DNA of 64,000 nucleotides from Stachybotrys elegans (Eukaryota; Ascomycota; Sordariomycetes; Hypocreales; Stachybotryaceae), in contig JAGPNK010000002.1 in assembly GCA_020746835.1 (NCBI GenBank), positions 496,001-560,000 on the forward strand, read 5' to 3'. A program made the position numbers and the translations under genes. Shown here piece after piece: positions 1 to 10,131 of the stretch (positions are counted from its first letter, which is position 1; each line of letters opens with the position of its first letter). The notes under the pieces were generated by a model that saw nothing but the letters and a program-made list of their open reading frames with translations, was not told the origin of the DNA and ran no database searches.

Positions 1-122
1 CCCGCACAGCGCTGGCAATCCACACCGACAATCACATCCAAATCAACATCCAGGACGAAACTGGAGCATGCCACCAAGTCCTGCCTACATCTCTCTCTCT
101 TGAAGAATCTTCGGACACCATC

Positions 123-1167
123 ATGTCTCCCACTAAGCCCCCTCACCAGTCTCTGTCGCAGCTACGGGCGGCCAGCTACAGCCAGATTGTCAACCACATC
201 GGCCCCATTCTCAGGAAGCGTGTTGCCGAGCAAGGAAGCTATGTCAACGACCTACTGTCCACTCTAGATATTGGCGTCACGGACCTTGACCTTGCGACTG
301 GCATTCCGGGGCACCAACAGCCGCCCTTCATTCAGCCCATACCCGCTAAGCAACTCTTGCAATGTCTGTCCAAGAGCCAACCCTGGGTCCGGGATCCAGA
401 CTTCGAGCCCCGGGACCCGGAGGATAACGTCTGGGACGCCAATATTTGGGCGGCTGAACGACTTCTCTACTTTCTACACGCCTGGCTGTTCCGGTCCAAC
501 GGCTCAGAAACACCCTTGATCGAATACAGTAATTGGCTTCTTCACCCGTAAGTAGTTCCCTCTCTCTCTCTCTCTCTCTCTATTCTACCTCTCTTTTCTC
601 CTATCTTTTATTTTATTTTTCTGCTTATCACTTTGTACTCCCAGTGGCGGACCCGAGGCCCAAATACTCAACCGCAAGACGTACAAGAAGAATCGAGGCT
701 GGGTGGTCTGGGAGGTATACTACTACTTTCGACAACCCTCCAAGGACGTCAAAATCGACCGATCCAACAGCCACCATTGGGATACCTCTAAGCCGCACAT
801 CACCTGTGTGGTCCAAGATGATGCTCCTTTGATAGACGGTAAAATCTCTGCCAGTGAGCTTTGCGCCATTGTGTGGTTGGCTGGCAAAAGGGGCACTGAT
901 GCTAGGTATGGAGCCCATGCCATCATTCCCATCACCGTCATTACCCTCTCAGGAAGCCAAGCACGTATCGTCCAGGGCAACTGGAACGTCATCACTGGGA
1001 AGATTATTTTGTACAAATCCCGAATCATGGATCTTGGGGACGGTCCTTGGGTCATAAGTAAAGACGGAAAGTCCCGGGATGTGCATCCCGATCTCTTGCA
1101 TCTTCTTGGCTGGTTCGTGGGCAGTCCTGTTGGCGACACCGTGGTGCAGACACCTCAGAGGCGGTAG
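123..1167 (+). CDS. Hypothetical protein, two exons, 315 aa
   Basis: The reading frame starts at the ATG at 123 and runs 123-547 and 645-1167. The 97-bp intron (548-644) opens with GTAAGT and ends TTTGTACTCCCAG; it is phase 2 and joins ...WLLHP to GGPEAQILN with the frame kept. I do not recognise the family. The N-terminal half is rich in Pro, Leu and Trp (for example QPWVRDPDFEP). The C-terminal half has alternating hydrophobic strands (VVWEVYYYF, IIPITVITL) that suggest a beta-rich fold. There is no signal peptide, membrane segment or obvious catalytic motif. The next gene is convergent. The intron carries a (CT)n run at about 560-582 that acts as an extended pyrimidine tract. The gene structure is well supported; the function is unknown. 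Confidence 0.72.
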
Positions 1168-1563
1168 GATATTGACGAGAAAAGAAGAGAGGAATGGGTC
1201 GTGTGCTCAGTGTAGAGTCTTGGGTATTTTGGTTGTTTTTTTTTTTCTTTCTTAATTGGCATATGCCAAGGGAACTGGAGTTGCAACATGATGGGGGAAT
1301 AGCCTCAATAACAAAGTGTGTCTCGTCTCTCCCACCATGACTGGTACAAAGTGCATTGACATCCAAGGTAAAGATAATCAGTCTAATATTTAACTGATCA
1401 ACAATAGATAGAAATTCCTAAGGACAGCTTGACAATAGCCTTGCTGTTGTTCTGCGCTATTGTGTATAATCTTTGGTTGCCGGAGTCATCACCCCTTCTG
1501 TATTGGCTCTCTACTGCTTCCATCTTAGACTCCATGCCTCTTCTCATCCTCGTATAGCAAAAC
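1168..1563. other. Convergent intergenic spacer, no gene
   Basis: This 396-bp spacer separates the 3' ends of two convergent genes. It has a long T run near 1237-1252 and AT-rich sequence suited to 3' end formation. I see no coding frame in it. Confidence 0.6.
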
Positions 1564-2663
1564 TTATAAGGTCACAATAAGCTTTGTAGCACTGACCCCA
1601 GCCTTGCTCTTGTCCAGGGCTTCTTGGATATGCTCCAACCCGTTTCCAACAATCTCTGGTGCCGGCAAGCACTTCAGAGTTCCGTTTTCGAGAGCCGGAG
1701 TGATGAAGTTGGCCCAGATAGGATCGGCAACCTCGTCCACCGCGAAAATCATCCCAGCCTTCACACTATCCGGAACGTCCTCCGTGGGAGGAGGGTGGGT
1801 ACAGGCGAGGTGGCCACCTCCAAGCTTTGAAAGGATCTCCAGGTCATGTTTGTAAGTCTCGGGCGTCGAGATAGCATCAACAATGCCGACAAAACTGCCA
1901 TCCTCCTTGCATGCGGCCGCAATCTTGTCCACAATATCCGCATCTCGGTAATCAAAGACAGACGAAGCGCCGATTCCCTTGCACAAGTCGAAGTTCTTTG
2001 GACTCGCCGTAGTCACGACCTTCAAGCCGCACGCAACAGCCAGTTGAATAGTCATGACACCAACAGAGGAAGAACCCCCATAGACAACAAGCGTCTTTCC
2101 AATGGGCTTGGGAACCAGCGAGGGCTGAGCCAAGCCCAACGCAGGGGTTGGAACTCCTGGCATCGCTTCTCCAGCAGTTGCCTTGAGAAGGGCGCAAGCG
2201 GCTGCCTCGATTGCCAAAGGCAAAACAACAGCTGATTCGAACGCCACCGAAGCAGGCAGGATCGCAGTCTTGTTTGCCGGCACTGCCGTATACAGTGCAA
2301 AGGCACCGTCTTGGGGTTTTCCCGTCACTAGGTTGATGGTATGCCTTGGTGTGTATTAGCCAGGACATTTAGACAAGTACTTGAGGGGGTGTCAGTAGCT
2401 TACGCCACAACTCGGTCACCAGGTTTGAACTGGGTAACATTCGCGCCAACTTGGTGAACTTCACCAGCAACGTCGCACCCGAATATTGTAGGCCATTGCT
2501 GGATAAAGACACCCCAGTCTTGCATGTGCCAGTCGAGGGGGTTGATTGCAACCGCCTTGTTCTTGACAATAATCTCGTTGGGCTGTGGGACAGGCATTTC
2601 GGCTGGACCTACGCGGAGGGCGATTTCTTTGGCGTCGAGCCAGGCAGCTTGGTTGGAAGACAT
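1564..2663 (-). CDS. Medium-chain reductase, ToxD/enoyl-reductase-like, 346 aa
   Basis: Exons on the minus strand are 2663-2404 and 2344-1564. The 59-bp intron (2403-2345) begins GTAAGC and ends CCAAG; the join gives GDRVVAHTINLVTG. The N-terminal half is a GroES-like domain (INPLDWHMQDWG, GCDVAGEV, GDRVVA). The second half is a Rossmann domain with VYGGSSSVGVMTIQLAV and KVVTTASPKNFDLCKGIGA, which bind NAD(P)H. The zinc-ligand pattern of classic alcohol dehydrogenases is not evident, so it is closer to quinone oxidoreductases and to the trans-acting enoyl reductases of fungal polyketide clusters (ToxD, LovC type). No polyketide synthase lies nearby, so a free-standing oxidoreductase is more likely than a cluster enzyme. 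Substrate unknown. Confidence 0.85.
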
Positions 2664-2754
2664 GTTGCGTGATGAAGGAAGCGTGACAGGCTGGTTTGTG
2701 GTAATGTGATGGTGAGAGGTGAAGAACCAAGGGAATGAAGGAAAGGTTCTTGGG

Positions 2755-2761
2755 ATTTATA
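2755..2761 (-). promoter_or_regulatory. TATA-like box of the reductase gene
   Basis: The minus strand reads TATAAAT about 92 bp before the reductase ATG at 2663, a usual TATA position for filamentous fungi. This is by position and sequence only. Confidence 0.4.
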
Positions 2762-3174
2762 CATTTCGTCTCTTTACCTATCCAAGAATCTACATGACAA
2801 AAATTGCCTCTGATATTGAAATTGTCCAATCGCTTTATAAGCTGTTCATTATGGTCATTATTGTCGTTGCTCGTACGGAGTCCTATGCAGTAATGTTCAA
2901 CGTGATTGTATAGCGTTACTACATAACGTTACGGCCCACCATACTTGTGAAATGGCTGACGCAAGTCAAGTTTTTTTTTTATCTTATCTGATGAGAAGAG
3001 CCTAGAGGTATGGAGTCTGAGGTGGAAGAAGCAGTAGTAACAAGTTTTAGCGGCGGTGCCCTTCCCTTGCCACCCATCGCAATCGTGCAGCTTCGCCAAC
3101 GCCACTATACTCTCCAGTGTCGTCACTACTATCTCGCTCCCCAGTCGCTCTGTGCTGCCCTGAAAGCTCATCAT
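2762..3174. other. Intergenic, no gene seen
   Basis: This is AT-rich upstream sequence of the reductase gene with a T run near 2970. Only short open frames occur and none has recognisable content. Confidence 0.5.
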
Positions 3175-3390
3175 TTCGGAATATACTGCAGTATACAACG
3201 GACACAGTCCAAGGGATGCAGTACCGTGTTTATGGGTGGGGTTTCCCGTTCGTGTGCCCCAATGGGATAGAGACCAGCGACTTCGAGGAGGCCCTCTCTG
3301 AGGATAAAGACGATATCAGATCGATAGATGACAATTGGTTAGAAACCTCGATTGAGAAAAGCTTACCGTGCTTATAGTGACAGTCCCTGG
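3175..3390 (+). pseudogene. Relic copy A of an unidentified dispersed sequence
   Basis: A short plus-strand frame reads YGWGFPFVCPNGIETSDFEE and then an acidic DKDD/SIDD stretch. A closely similar frame, WDFPFVCPNGIQTSDFEE, occurs on the minus strand at 15089-15292. Nucleotide similarity is high across roughly 3235-3340 (about nine bases in ten by eye) and fades on both sides. I found no intact gene for it in the window. Either an old gene family decayed at both places or a mobile sequence left two traces. I do not recognise the protein. Confidence 0.45.
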
Positions 3391-4500
3391 CTGATTTAAT
3401 GCTAATATCTTCCTCAAGAGATTAATATAATAACGTTGTCCTTGCCCTCATTAACCCTGTATGCACCCGGTGGTATATGCATTTCGGTTCTCTTCGAGTT
3501 GAACCTAGGACTGCCTGGACCAAGATCCGTTCGAACTTGATCAAATACAGCTATCTGTTCATCTTTATCAAACTCGTTAATACATGGGAAGTCTTCTATC
3601 CTATGTTTTGAGGGCTTTAAATAAGAGTATTCGGGATTGCTCTTCGTGAGATCTTGCCGCTTCCTTCAAAGCATAAGCTAACGCAGCGTAAACATTGCAG
3701 AACTACTGGACGGTATATTCTATGGATGAGGCGCCTTTCTTCATTCCTGCCGGGTGAGGATGAAGTGCACAGAGCTGACAGATTACTGTGAGCCTAAGCA
3801 AGATATTCCTATACTTGTAGCCGCATGAAGCTCATGTAGAAGCCTAATGCGCATCGCCTCCTTGTCGTCTGTAATGGAGCATCGTGTTTCGTATTCGTCA
3901 ATGAACTGGCGTTTATGTGTTTGACAGACGTCCCATGCGTCTACAAGAGTGCGATCGAAATGCGCCCACAGCGCCACAGCCGGTACGTACGGGATGCACG
4001 CACCAAGGCGCACAAGTTCTCAACGCTGCCTAAAGCGAGGAGTCGTATCTCAAAGGGACTTGCTCCAGTATGAATGTGACCTAGCGGTTAACCGTCTTAA
4101 TCCCTTCCAGTCCATCCTCGGAGCCGGGCGATTCATATCTTCGAGTCAGCACATCACCAATCAAGATACACTACCCCTGTTGGCGCTCTTGGCTGCTGCA
4201 GCGTGTAAGTGGCCGTCGTCGATGTGGGTTGGATTGCGTGACCGTGTGGATAGTTGATGTGATGGCCCTCCCACACCACATCAAGAACCATTCATACGCA
4301 GCCTCTGGCCTTTCATTGGTCTCCCCGCACCGTCGGGTCAATAGTTTCATATCTCCAATCCCATGACGATCTGCTCGGCCTCTTGAGGGAGGGAGAGATA
4401 AGGAAGTGGAACGAAATGGTTCATCGACGATTGGTGGTTCGTTTCTGTAGCAGAAGAATGCAGACATATCACGTCATGGCCCGATAGCCTTACTATCAAG
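3391..4500. other. Intergenic, no supported gene
   Basis: Short open frames occur on both strands. One at 3783-4013 minus (VALWAHFDRTLVDAWDVCQ) has protein-like composition but is bounded by stops and lacks a partner exon, so it is at most a relic. Nothing else is recognisable. Confidence 0.45.
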
Positions 4501-4507
4501 TATAAGA
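4501..4507 (+). promoter_or_regulatory. TATA-like box of the dioxygenase gene
   Basis: TATAAGA lies 74 bp before the ATG at 4575, in a suitable position for a fungal core promoter. Inferred from position and sequence only. Confidence 0.4.
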
Positions 4508-4574
4508 GACGCCGCGTCCAGGCCCGTCTCTTGGACCGGAGCGGAGCAGAACCATCTCCAGTCTTCACTTCGCC

Positions 4575-5859
4575 ATGGCTCCCTCATCTACCGAAACCTC
4601 CAGCCAGCAGGCTACCCTGCCCATCGTCACCAAGTCGGTCACCCAGGCCGCACCTCAGCCCGAGGGGTTCATCGACGAGGGCCTCCCCAAGCTCAACACC
4701 GGCCACCGCGAGCCTCTCAAGCTGAGCGGCGTCCTCGACAAATATGAGTCCTTTGACGTAACACCCATCATCGGCCGCGAGTTTGTCGACGTCAGTGTCG
4801 CCCAGCTCCTCCGTGACCCCAACTCCGATGCCTTGATCCGCGACCTAGCCATCACCGGTTCGTCCCCCCCCTTTCTTTCCCCAACATGTCGCTAACACGC
4901 AGCGCCAGTGTCCCAACGCGGCGTCGTCTTCTTCCGCAAGCAAGACGACCTCACCACGGAGCTGCAGAAGGAGCTCGTCCAGCGCCTCGGCGAGCTGTCG
5001 GGCAAGCCGTCGACGTCGGGCCTGCACATCCACCCCGTCATGAACGCCGCCCGCGGCGAGGACGCCGACAACGAGGTCAGCGTCATCTCCTCGGTCCAGG
5101 CCAAGAAGATCTACACCGGCACCTTCTTCGGCAAGAAGCAGAGCCAGCGGACCCAGTGGCACTCGGACATCACCTTTGAGCCCATCCCCAGCGACTACGC
5201 CTGCCTCCGCATGACGAAGCTGCCCACGACTGGAGGAGGTACGTTCTCCCCTTCTCGCCATACGAGGCGCCACGTTGGGCAGAGAGACATTGTGCTGACA
5301 TGGCTTCCTGATAGATACGCTGTGGGCGTCGGGCTACGAAGTGTACGACCGCATCTCTCCTCCCCTGCGGCACTTCCTCGACTCCCTGACCGCCACGTAC
5401 GCCCAGCCGGGCTTCAACGAGGCCGCGGCGCGCAACGGCTTCAAGATCTACTCTGGCGCGCGCAGCGCCCCCGAGAACATCGGCGAGGTGCTCGAGGCGG
5501 TGCACCCCGTCGTGCGCACCAACCCCGTGACGGGGTGGAAGAGCGTCTTCGCCGTCGGCCACCACGCCCAGCGCATCAACGGCCTCAGCGAGGACGAGTC
5601 GCGCCACTTCCTCAACTGGTTCGTCAGCCTCATCGTCGACAACCACGACCTCCAGGTCCGACACAAGTGGCGCAGCGAGAACGACTTGGCCATCTGGGAC
5701 AACCGCTCCGTGTACCACGCGGCGACGCCCGACTACGGCGAGGGCGACTACGGCGAGCGCCAGGGCACGAGGACGGTGAGCCTGGGCGAGAGGCCGTACA
5801 TTGATCCGGAGAGCACCAGCAGAAGCGAGGCGTTGGCGAAAGAGCACAGGCAGCAGTAG
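4575..5859 (+). CDS. TauD/TfdA-family Fe(II)/2-oxoglutarate dioxygenase, 385 aa
   Basis: Exons are 4575-4857, 4909-5238 and 5315-5859; introns of 51 and 76 bp keep the frame (AIT-VSQRGVVFF and PTTGG-DTLWASGY). The ATG context is good. The iron triad is visible: WHSD gives the HxD pair, and the distal histidine is in the SVYHAATPDY segment. WDNRSVYHAA also provides the arginine-rich region that typically binds 2-oxoglutarate. Family members oxidise sulfonates (taurine, in yeast Jlp1) or related small substrates such as aryloxyacids. The length suits fungal TauD enzymes. The N-terminal 60 residues are low-complexity and probably not catalytic. It stands alone with no sulfonate transporter beside it. 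Family assignment is firm; substrate is not known. Confidence 0.92.
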
Positions 5860-6019
5860 TCATAGTGCATTACGACAACAATATAAATAAGTACATATAG
5901 GGACCGATCATGTGTGCTCTCCATGTTTGTTCGTGTAAGATTACAACGCTGTTGTGCATTTTACCATTAAATACATAAATAAAACCCTCGACGAGGCTGT
6001 CTAGACTAATGCAAATCGC

Positions 6020-7823
6020 TTATTTCTCCTCTTTGTTGCCCTCCTTGCTGCCCAACCCCGCCGATAATCCAAAATTCAGTAGCGACAGCCGCGGCGGCAA
6101 ATCCGACGGCTCGTAGGGCACCGCGCGGATCGTCGTGTGTGTACCCATCATGGTGGGCGAGCCCAAGAGGTTGCTGTCGCTGCCCATCATCGCGGAGCCC
6201 CGCCGGCCGTCGTACACGCCTTCGGCGCTACTCGAGTCCTCCATTGTCTTGGCTTCCAGGTCCCTTGGGGGCGGGGCGGCTTCTGCGGCCTGCTGGCGAC
6301 GTCTGCGAATAAAGAAGAATGCGCCCACCGTCAGGATGATGACGGCGACGGCGACGGCGATGCCGATGCCAATCTGAGCACCCGTCGATATGCCACCGCT
6401 GCTTGCCTCGGCCTGGTTGTCGCTCGGGGCTTGCCCCTCCCCTTCATCCCCCTCCTCCTCGGGCGGAGCATTGGGTCCTCCGAACGTGGTAGGCTGCCTC
6501 TCTTCGGCCAGCTCCTCGTAGCTGCCGACGCAGGAAAAGATGCCTCGGACAACGGGGCGCAGATGCCTGTCGAACCAGGTGCAGTCCATCGAGTCGGCGC
6601 CTCGCACCTTGAAATCCCCCGTGACTTCCTGCAGATCGAATAACTCCAGATTAGTCAGGCCGGCGCCGTTGATCTGGATCGTCCCGGCGGTGGTGAGTCC
6701 ATTGGCGGTAATGTTTCGTAATTGGTTGTTGCTTGAGATGAAAATGTCGCCTCCTTGCTGCAGACGAGGAAGTCCCAGCGTCGTCAAACTGTCATTGTCC
6801 TCGACGGTAATGCTCCCATTGAGTTCGCGGAGGCGGGGGAGGATGAGTCTGCTGATGGATGTCGACTGGAAGGACAGGCCGCCGTTCACCTTGTCCAGGA
6901 CTGGCATGTCCACCTCGGCAAGGTCCTGGAAAGAAGAGGTAGCGGATGTATTTTGTCCGCCAAGCGAAGCGAGTTTAGGAAAAGAAAAGGACGCGTCTCG
7001 TCCATTGGATGAAAGGGCAATAATGCTTGCAAATTCGAGTTCCGGGACATTGACTTGGGATAGGGCGCCGTTTTGGCTAAATGTCAAGTCTCCCTCGACG
7101 CTTGTTAAGCTCTCGAGGTTGATGCTAGACAGCTGGGCGTTGTTCTGGATTCTGAAGGCGCTCCCCGCTGTCCGTAGGTTGGCGAGTTCCAACTTGTCCA
7201 TGCTATCATTGTTGTCGATTGACAAGTCTCCCTCAACCTCTGCGAAGCCACCGAGCGACAGCTCCTCCACATCCATGTCCCATACGCGGAACAACCCCCC
7301 GGTGCTGACATCGGACGATTGCGTAACGGCAAAGTTGTTGATGGCGCCTGTGATGGCATAGTTCTCTTGTACCGTCTCCAGGGCCGGGAAAAAGACCTTG
7401 ATGTCCTGGACGGTGTTGGTGTAGTCGTTGTTCTGGATGGTGATGGCGCCGCGAACCGTCTGGAGCCTGGATGCCACGACATTTGTCTCGGCGTGCCTGT
7501 AGTCGGGGTAAATGACGAGATCGCCTATGAGGGTGGCGATGCTGCCGAGGTCGAGGGTCGCGCGGTCCCAGTCGCCCGGTCTGTCGGCGAAACGAATGGA
7601 AATGGAGCCATTGACGGTGGAGCAGTCGGCGAGCTCATCGACATCATCGGGGGAGGCAATGACAAAGCCTGTCGTCGAGCTGCAACCTAGAGGGCGCGCC
7701 AGTGTCAGTTCTCACGTCGGTCTGTAGCCAAGGCAGGCAGGCGGTCGTACCTTGGGCGCGGACGGCCCGGATCTGGGCAGAAGCCAGCAGAGCCGTCGTC
7801 GCCAGCCAGCCACGAGCTCTCAT
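6020..7823 (-). CDS. Ecm33/Sps2-like cell-surface protein with transmembrane tail, 579 aa
   Basis: Exons are 7823-7751 and 7686-6020; the 64-bp intron (7750-7687) ends CTCTAG and the join reads AQGCSSTTGF. The first about 23 residues form a signal peptide (MRARGWLATTALLASAQIRA). Residues of about 26-400 are receptor-L/leucine-rich-like repeats of the Ecm33 type, seen as recurring strands such as LTSVEGDLTFSQNG and LRELNGSITVEDND. A Cys pair flanks the end of the repeats (DCTWF...FSCVG). An acidic Pro/Glu stretch follows, then a membrane span (about 463-484, IGIGIAVAVAVIILTV) and a basic RRRR stop-transfer with a cytoplasmic tail of about 90 residues. Yeast Ecm33 is GPI-anchored and needed for wall integrity. 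Here a type I membrane anchor replaces the GPI signal, which suggests a surface sensor or adhesin role (inference). Confidence 0.88.
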
Positions 7824-8824
7824 GCTAACGAATGTGGTGCGGATGGCGTGTATCGAGCATCACCAACCCAGCGGGTAGAAACGAAACGAGTGAATGGACG
7901 AACAGTGGTCGACGGATGATGGTCCTCGGAACAGGCCACGGCAAGGATAATTAAGTTGGGATTCGAGGCGGACAGGTCGCGGGCCCCTGTGGCCCCTTGG
8001 GGCGTGCCGAGCGTGCCATTATCGGGATGCAGGCCTTGGCTATGGAAGATGATGGGAAGAAGCAAAGGGACCCTTGCTCGCGGTGGGCAAATGAGCCCAT
8101 GGCGAGGCCTGAGGCCCGCTGAGGGGCCAATAGGGGACTCGCGGCAGGGCCCGCCGTGGCCACAGGGGCCACAGGCGTCGCTGCAATTTCGATACTGCCC
8201 TGAGGCTAGGCCGAGTTGGGACTCGCTTTCGCATGAGCGAGATTGCGAACCATGGGAATCGGAGCAGAGGCATCTCGGCAGTCCTGCCACTCTGACTTTG
8301 ACTTTTGGCTCTTTGACGTTTTTGGTGGCCCCCGTCCCTTGCGCGAGTAATGCGCCTGACGGCGATGACGATGATGCCGGTGGAATATTGGCGCAGACAT
8401 GCTCCCCGGTCCGACGGGGAAGAGGATGCGCGAGGCGTTTCTAGAGTCGCCAGATGCTCTCCTGTAAGCAGGCAAGACTAGTGGTAATTACTGCATAGTA
8501 GTCTTAGTAGTCTTTCCATGTCCGGAAGAGATGCTCCTCTTCGTCCTTCGCTTCAAAGTGAAGGAGGTCAGGTCAAAGTGAAACGCCAGCAACTGTGTCG
8601 TATGCCGCACGCTCGTATTTCATTTCCATCCCGTTGCAATGCATCCGCTTGCTTGTCATGGCGAGTGCCCAATATAGCAATGGTGAGACAGCCGAGGTCG
8701 AGCCTCACGGAATCCTCCACGCCAGCAGGACTTAAGGCGACTTAAGACGGCCAAAGTTTCCCCTCTTTCCGACTTTCCCACACGCCACTCAACTCTCCTA
8801 CCAACAAACCCAACCGTCGCAAAC
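7824..8824. other. Divergent promoter region, no gene
   Basis: About 1.0 kb lies between the starts of the minus-strand Ecm33-like gene and the plus-strand DUF1304 gene. It is GC-rich at 7950-8220, so frames are open on both strands, but they contain no recognisable protein. It probably carries both promoters. Confidence 0.55.
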
Positions 8825-9190
8825 ATGGCCGTCCTCTCAACCGCTGCCACCGCCCTCATGGCGCTGCTGCACACCTACATCCTCGTCCTCGAGATGTTCC
8901 TCTGGACGAGCCCCCGCGGCCGCAAGGCCTTTAAGCTGACGGCCGAATTTGCCGAACAGACAAAGACGCTCGCCGCCAACCAGGGCCTCTACAACGGCTT
9001 CCTCGCCGCCGGCCTCGTCTGGGCCCTCGTCCATCCCGTCGACGTCTTTGCCCGCCAGCTGCAGCTCTTCTTCCTCGGCTGCATCGTCGTCGCCGGAGTC
9101 TACGGCGGCGCCACCGCCAACCGTCGCATCATCTTCATCCAGGCCGTGCCCGCGACCGTCTCCGTCGCCCTTGTCCTCTTGGGCCTGTGA
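8825..9190 (+). CDS. DUF1304 family membrane protein, 121 aa
   Basis: A single-exon gene from the ATG at 8825 (preceded by CGCAAAC) to TGA. Four hydrophobic spans are visible: about 5-27, 56-72 (NGFLAAGLVWALV), 79-96 (LFFLGCIVVAGVYGG) and 102-120. The segment TLAANQGLYNGFLAAGL between the first two spans is typical of DUF1304 proteins, small integral membrane proteins of about 120 residues found in bacteria and fungi with no established function. Length matches the family. It is divergent from the Ecm33-like gene across a 1.0-kb spacer. Confidence 0.85.
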   Translation: MAVLSTAATALMALLHTYILVLEMFLWTSPRGRKAFKLTAEFAEQTKTLAANQGLYNGFLAAGLVWALVHPVDVFARQLQLFFLGCIVVAGVYGGATANRRIIFIQAVPATVSVALVLLGL

Positions 9191-10131
9191 GGGACTGAGA
9201 TTATTATTATTTTTTGTGCGGTCACGGAGGTATCCGAGTCCTTCCGCCAGGGTCCAGCCGAAAATAACCTAACATGTTCCCACCTGTCAAGGAGGGTCGG
9301 TTTATGCATGTTGGGTCGATCAATGTCAACCAACACTCTGTGGCGCAATGACTCGAGCATGGCATGCAACGTCCACTAAAGGAGCTTACGAAGCAATGAT
9401 CTTCGTGACAGGAATAGTTTGGTTATTATTGGGTCATCAAAGCAATGAGTTTATGGGGTTTCTCTCAACTAAGCAGAATAAGAAACAATGGATCTTCTCA
9501 GATCCTTCTAGCTCAAGACCAGACCTGGTGCCGCATTAAACTCTATCATCGGGAGACGCCGTCCTTTTCGCGTGCTTCATTGTCCCGGCTCCTCACCGGC
9601 GCGATCTCGTCCTCTAGCCGTTCATCGCTCTGTCCTGCCCTCATCATGCCATGCTCAAGCGTCGTGGAGCTGCGCTTCTCCAATACCGCTTGACTACTCG
9701 AGTCGCCCCAGGATATCTGAGTGACGTGAACACTGTTCTTGCCAGCACCGCCTATAACTAAAGTTCGCACGCCAGCACTCGCCAGGCGAGGCAGTCCAGC
9801 AAGTTCCCCAGCTTGCAAGACTGGAAGGCTGATGGCTGTAGTCGTAACTGGGATGTCTCTTGCTCTAATTTGATTCCAGACTCCTCAAAGCCCAACCGCT
9901 GCAGGTGCAGGGCATGGTTGGCTTGCCACCAGCCGTGCATATCCATTCGTCTTGAGGGCCAGCCACTTCTCAAAGCCATGGACCAGGTGCTCCAGAATCA
10001 CCGACAAGGCAATGATGGAGCACCGGCAATGCAGACCAGAACACACTAAATGATGTGTAGGCGGTGCTGCGGATTTTCTAGCGAACGTTAGTCGCCGGCA
10101 TTGCTTCCGGAGGGTATCATCTTACCAGGCT
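9191..10131. other. Intergenic with possible minus-strand relic
   Basis: No complete gene is supported. On the minus strand, 9758-9979 reads SRRMDMHGWWQANHALHLQR and 9546-9818 reads ISWGDSSSQAVLEKRSS. Both resemble tail pieces of a fungal repeat protein, but I could not join them by plausible splice sites. They may be remains of a neighbour of the ankyrin-type gene that follows. Confidence 0.35.

Noticed and set aside
5170..5847. Long antisense frame over the dioxygenase gene
   Set aside because: It mirrors the GC-rich third positions of the true gene and shows no protein family.
7956..8444. 162-codon plus-strand frame in the Ecm33-like/DUF1304 spacer
   Set aside because: Gly/Pro/Arg-rich translation from a GC-rich tract with overlapping open frames on the other strand; more likely promoter sequence.
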